Shown here piece by piece: positions 62,901-64,000 of a DNA stretch of 64,000 bases. The stretch is taken from NCBI GenBank assembly GCA_031381645.1, contig JANMYB010000044.1, forward strand, positions 1 to 64,000. The letters are read 5' to 3'. Every line of letters starts with the position of its first letter. Within the stretch, counting starts at the first letter, position 1. The notes below the pieces were generated by a model that was given only the letters and a program-made list of their open reading frames with translations, did not search any database and was not told where the DNA came from. Source of the DNA: Methylotenera_A sp031381645 (lineage in GTDB: Bacteria > Pseudomonadota > Gammaproteobacteria > Burkholderiales > Methylophilaceae). The position numbers were made by a program, and so were the translations under genes.

Positions 62901-63399
62901 CATTGTGCGTACCGTGACTACGGTGATTGATAAGTTGTCTGGTATTCCGATTCGTAACGGCGTGGCTAAGAATGACAGCATGCTGCGGGTGGATGTGTTT
63001 ACTAAGGCGGGTAAGTTTCACCTAGTGCCTGTTTATGTGCATCATGCACTAGCAAAAGACATAAAGGACTTACCTAATCGGGCGGTTGTGGCGTTTAAAG
63101 ACGAAGCAGAGTGGACGTTGATAGATGGCAGCTTTGCATTTTGTTTTTCGCTTTATCCTAATGACTTTGTTCGCATTAGCCAAAAAGGTAAACCGCCAAT
63201 TACTGGTTATTACAGCAGCTGTCATCGAGGCACAGGTAGTTTAAATATCTGGGCGCATGACCGCAATAAGCTAGTTGGTAAAGAAGGAATAATTGAAGGG
63301 ATTGGCGTTAAAACTGCGCTGGCACTAGAAAAATTTAACGTTGATGTCTTAGGCAATCTCTACCCATCCCCCAAAGAAGAACGTCGTGGTCTGGCGTAG
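59935..63399 (+). CDS. cas9: CRISPR-associated endonuclease Cas9, type II-C
   Basis: A 1154-residue RNA-guided nuclease. Catalytic parts in order: RuvC-I FGFDIGIASVGWA with Asp15; an Arg-rich bridge helix (ARRTARLMRRRLRRRAWRL); RuvC-II VNIEMARDL with Glu538; HNH VEIDHALPYSRSFDDSKNN with Asp631 and His632; RuvC-III ESDRHHALDAAVVAAC with His772 and Asp775; and a C-terminal PAM-interacting domain ending EGIGVKTALALEKF. The whole aligns with the Neisseria group and is somewhat longer, with extra residues in the recognition lobe (an Lys/Glu-rich segment near 342-362). All active residues are present. AAGGA precedes the ATG. cas1 overlaps its 3' end. Confidence 0.97.
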   Translation: MQSKQNFGNLTFGFDIGIASVGWAVLSETRIVDLGVRAFDKAETAKEGESLNLARRTARLMRRRLRRRAWRLTKVARLLKKHDVISDVALFRPENPFATSLWELRKQGLDRLLDAEEWARVIYHLCKHRGFHWVSKAEKLKDDDSAGETGKVKKGLAATNRLMKDKGYRTAAEMVLAEFPQAQRNKQGEYSKALERELLSLEFTELFRQQRAFNNSHVSAELEAKLLDRKTGLFWAQKPSLSGEDLLKMLGKCTFEKAEYRAPKASFTAERHVWLTVLNNNIKITVDGITRLLNEAERKIALSLPYSYADGELTYKQLGAALVNESLLSKGQFTFAGLAYPSEKQKTEEKAKNPEEKTIIKMTGWKELQKALKDGLETEWQGMVNAAMAGDASLLDQIAWVLSIYKEDDEVERELNKLNLPNKAKMVEALLGVRFEKFSNLSLKALCKIVPHMQQGLRYDEACLLAGYHHSQLVKADDEKLHYLPPFYSTRDKTGKLLFNEDLDIPRNPVVLRALNQARKVMNALIKTYGAPHQVNIEMARDLSRPLNGHWTDAGDYIDGRRDIQKKQEEFRDRNARDRAMFNVEFNTTGELKGKDFEKYQLYREQQGKCAYSIEPIDLNNLFDLGYVEIDHALPYSRSFDDSKNNRVLVHAKENRNKGNRTPFEYLDGVNDSERWRNFAAFVNTNKTYRQAKRNKLLRKDFGAKEAEAFRDRNLNDTRYICKFFKNYVEQFLQLSDASESKRCVVLSGQMTAFLRNHWRLTKVRAESDRHHALDAAVVAACSHSMVKRLSDYSRRKELDKVSEGFVDVETGEIVNSAMYQQLKEHFPKPWARFSEELETRRLVDDVEAMRAEIANLGTYSKDDIAALKPLFVSRAPQRRNSGAAHKETIYGQTERLAKTNSVTQKVAVTSLTLKDIDKLIDPHRNEKLYAAIAKWLEGKDAREKHAKEIEASLGRGKEKRSMTAEEQAEITRLRELPRKPTNDDRLGPIVRTVTTVIDKLSGIPIRNGVAKNDSMLRVDVFTKAGKFHLVPVYVHHALAKDIKDLPNRAVVAFKDEAEWTLIDGSFAFCFSLYPNDFVRISQKGKPPITGYYSSCHRGTGSLNIWAHDRNKLVGKEGIIEGIGVKTALALEKFNVDVLGNLYPSPKEERRGLA

Positions 63400-64000
63400 C
63401 GTTGTTATCTCGCAGCCCGCCAAGCTTAAACGCGAGCATTTTTCGCTGGTGATTGAGCAGGCGCAGTCTGCCCGCGTGCCGTTTGAAGATATTGCGGTGA
63501 TTGTGCTGAATAATCGTGAAATAACGCTTACGCACCCCGTATTATCTGCCTGTGCAGAATATGGCATTGCGCTGTATTCCACGGGTGATAATCATCAGCC
63601 CAATGGCGTGTTTTTGCCGTTTTTAAGCCACAGCCGTGCTACTCGTATGATGCGTTTGCAGTTAGGTATTGATAAACCGCAAACTAAACGTGCGTGGGCA
63701 ATCGTTGTAAAAGTTAAAATTAGTAACCAAGCAATCTGCTTAAAATTAGCCAAAAAAGGAGATTTTGAGCGGCTAGAATCTTACGCTAGCCGTGTGCGCT
63801 CGGGTGATACAGAGAATATGGAGGCGCAAGCCAGCAGCTATTATTTTCCGCAATTGTTTGGCAAAGGTTTTAATCGCGCGCAGGAGTGCTGGGTAAACGC
63901 CATGCTAGATTATGGTTATGCCATTATGCGCGGCGCAATTACTCGTGCATTGGTAGCGCATGGCTTTCAGCCCAATATTGGCTTGTTTCACCGCAGTGAG
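63386..64000 (+). CDS. cas1: CRISPR-associated endonuclease Cas1, type II (partial, 5' part)
   Basis: Starts with GTG at 63386, overlapping cas9 by 14 bases, and runs open to the window end, giving 205 residues (MVWRSVVISQPAKLKREHFSL onward). Conserved parts include EDIAVIVLNNREITLTHPVLSACAEYGIALYS, the catalytic Glu region NMEAQASSYYFPQLFG and the His of IGLFHRSE. Cas1 with Cas2 integrates new spacers. cas2 and the CRISPR array are expected to follow beyond the window. The coupling with cas9 is typical of type II-C operons. Confidence 0.95.
   Translation, partial: MVWRSVVISQPAKLKREHFSLVIEQAQSARVPFEDIAVIVLNNREITLTHPVLSACAEYGIALYSTGDNHQPNGVFLPFLSHSRATRMMRLQLGIDKPQTKRAWAIVVKVKISNQAICLKLAKKGDFERLESYASRVRSGDTENMEAQASSYYFPQLFGKGFNRAQECWVNAMLDYGYAIMRGAITRALVAHGFQPNIGLFHRSE

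Overview
The window looks like the chromosome of a betaproteobacterium, most likely a methylotroph of the Methylophilaceae (Methylotenera/Methylophilus type). This is an inference from moderate, AT-leaning base composition, protein sequences of betaproteobacterial style, and gene orders such as rsmB-DUF4390-ntrY-ntrX, lptCAB-rpoN-hpf-hprK-rapZ-PTS and ECF sigma-DUF3619-DUF3106-RDD. No rRNA or tRNA genes were seen. Nearly all DNA is coding, and no gap between genes exceeds about 200 bases.

Region by region. 1-4339: end of rsmB, a DUF4390 protein and an NtrY/NtrX-type two-component pair. 4398-7575 (minus): exonuclease III, oligopeptidase A and a DUF4870 membrane protein. 7592-17783 (minus): a long cluster joining a sugar-permease-less regulatory PTS (ptsI, ptsH, an EIIA-Man protein, rapZ, hprK), ribosome hibernation factor, sigma-54, the LPS export genes lptB/lptA/lptC, and kdsC/kdsD for Kdo synthesis. 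17928-20920 (plus): a Kef-type cation/proton antiporter and a ThiO-like oxidase. 20993-22523 (minus): an accessory insert of two integron-type gene cassettes with attC-like sites and no integrase in view. 22598-24200: small lipoprotein, beta-barrel protein, and a tiny secreted protein behind a promoter with paired operators. 24190-25793: moaC, a CPBP-like membrane protein, and a second copy of the moaC 3' end flanking it. 25856-36265: M48 protease, soxYZ, DUF2892 protein, FAD dehydrogenase, hda, perM-like, purM, two DUF3108 paralogues and a second RsmB-family methyltransferase. 36262-43427: dicarboxylate/amino acid symporter, an RND efflux pump with adaptor, ampD and a Na/Ca exchanger. 43503-46809: pilR, pilS and a PP0621-type protein. 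46962-54849: ECF sigma operon, lptG/lptF, pepA, holC, a repeat-containing coiled-coil protein and gcvH. 55044-59726: a PBP7-type endopeptidase, topA and ttcA. 59820-64000: a type II-C CRISPR-Cas locus with tracrRNA, cas9 and the first 205 codons of cas1; the window ends inside cas1, so cas2 and the array lie beyond it.

The genes cooperate in recognisable modules: LPS (Kdo synthesis, LptBAC and LptFG export), nitrogen/carbon regulation (sigma-54, PTS, NtrYX, PilRS), peptidoglycan recycling and cleavage (AmpD, PbpG), and adaptive immunity (Cas9/tracrRNA/Cas1). The most unusual points are the two-cassette attC array carrying an ADP-ribosyltransferase-like protein, a tracrRNA gene transcribed divergently from a promoter that overlaps the cas9 start codon, a family of hairpin repeats with a conserved loop at gene ends, a duplicated moaC 3' end flanking an inserted membrane protein gene, and an operator-paired promoter driving a small secreted protein.
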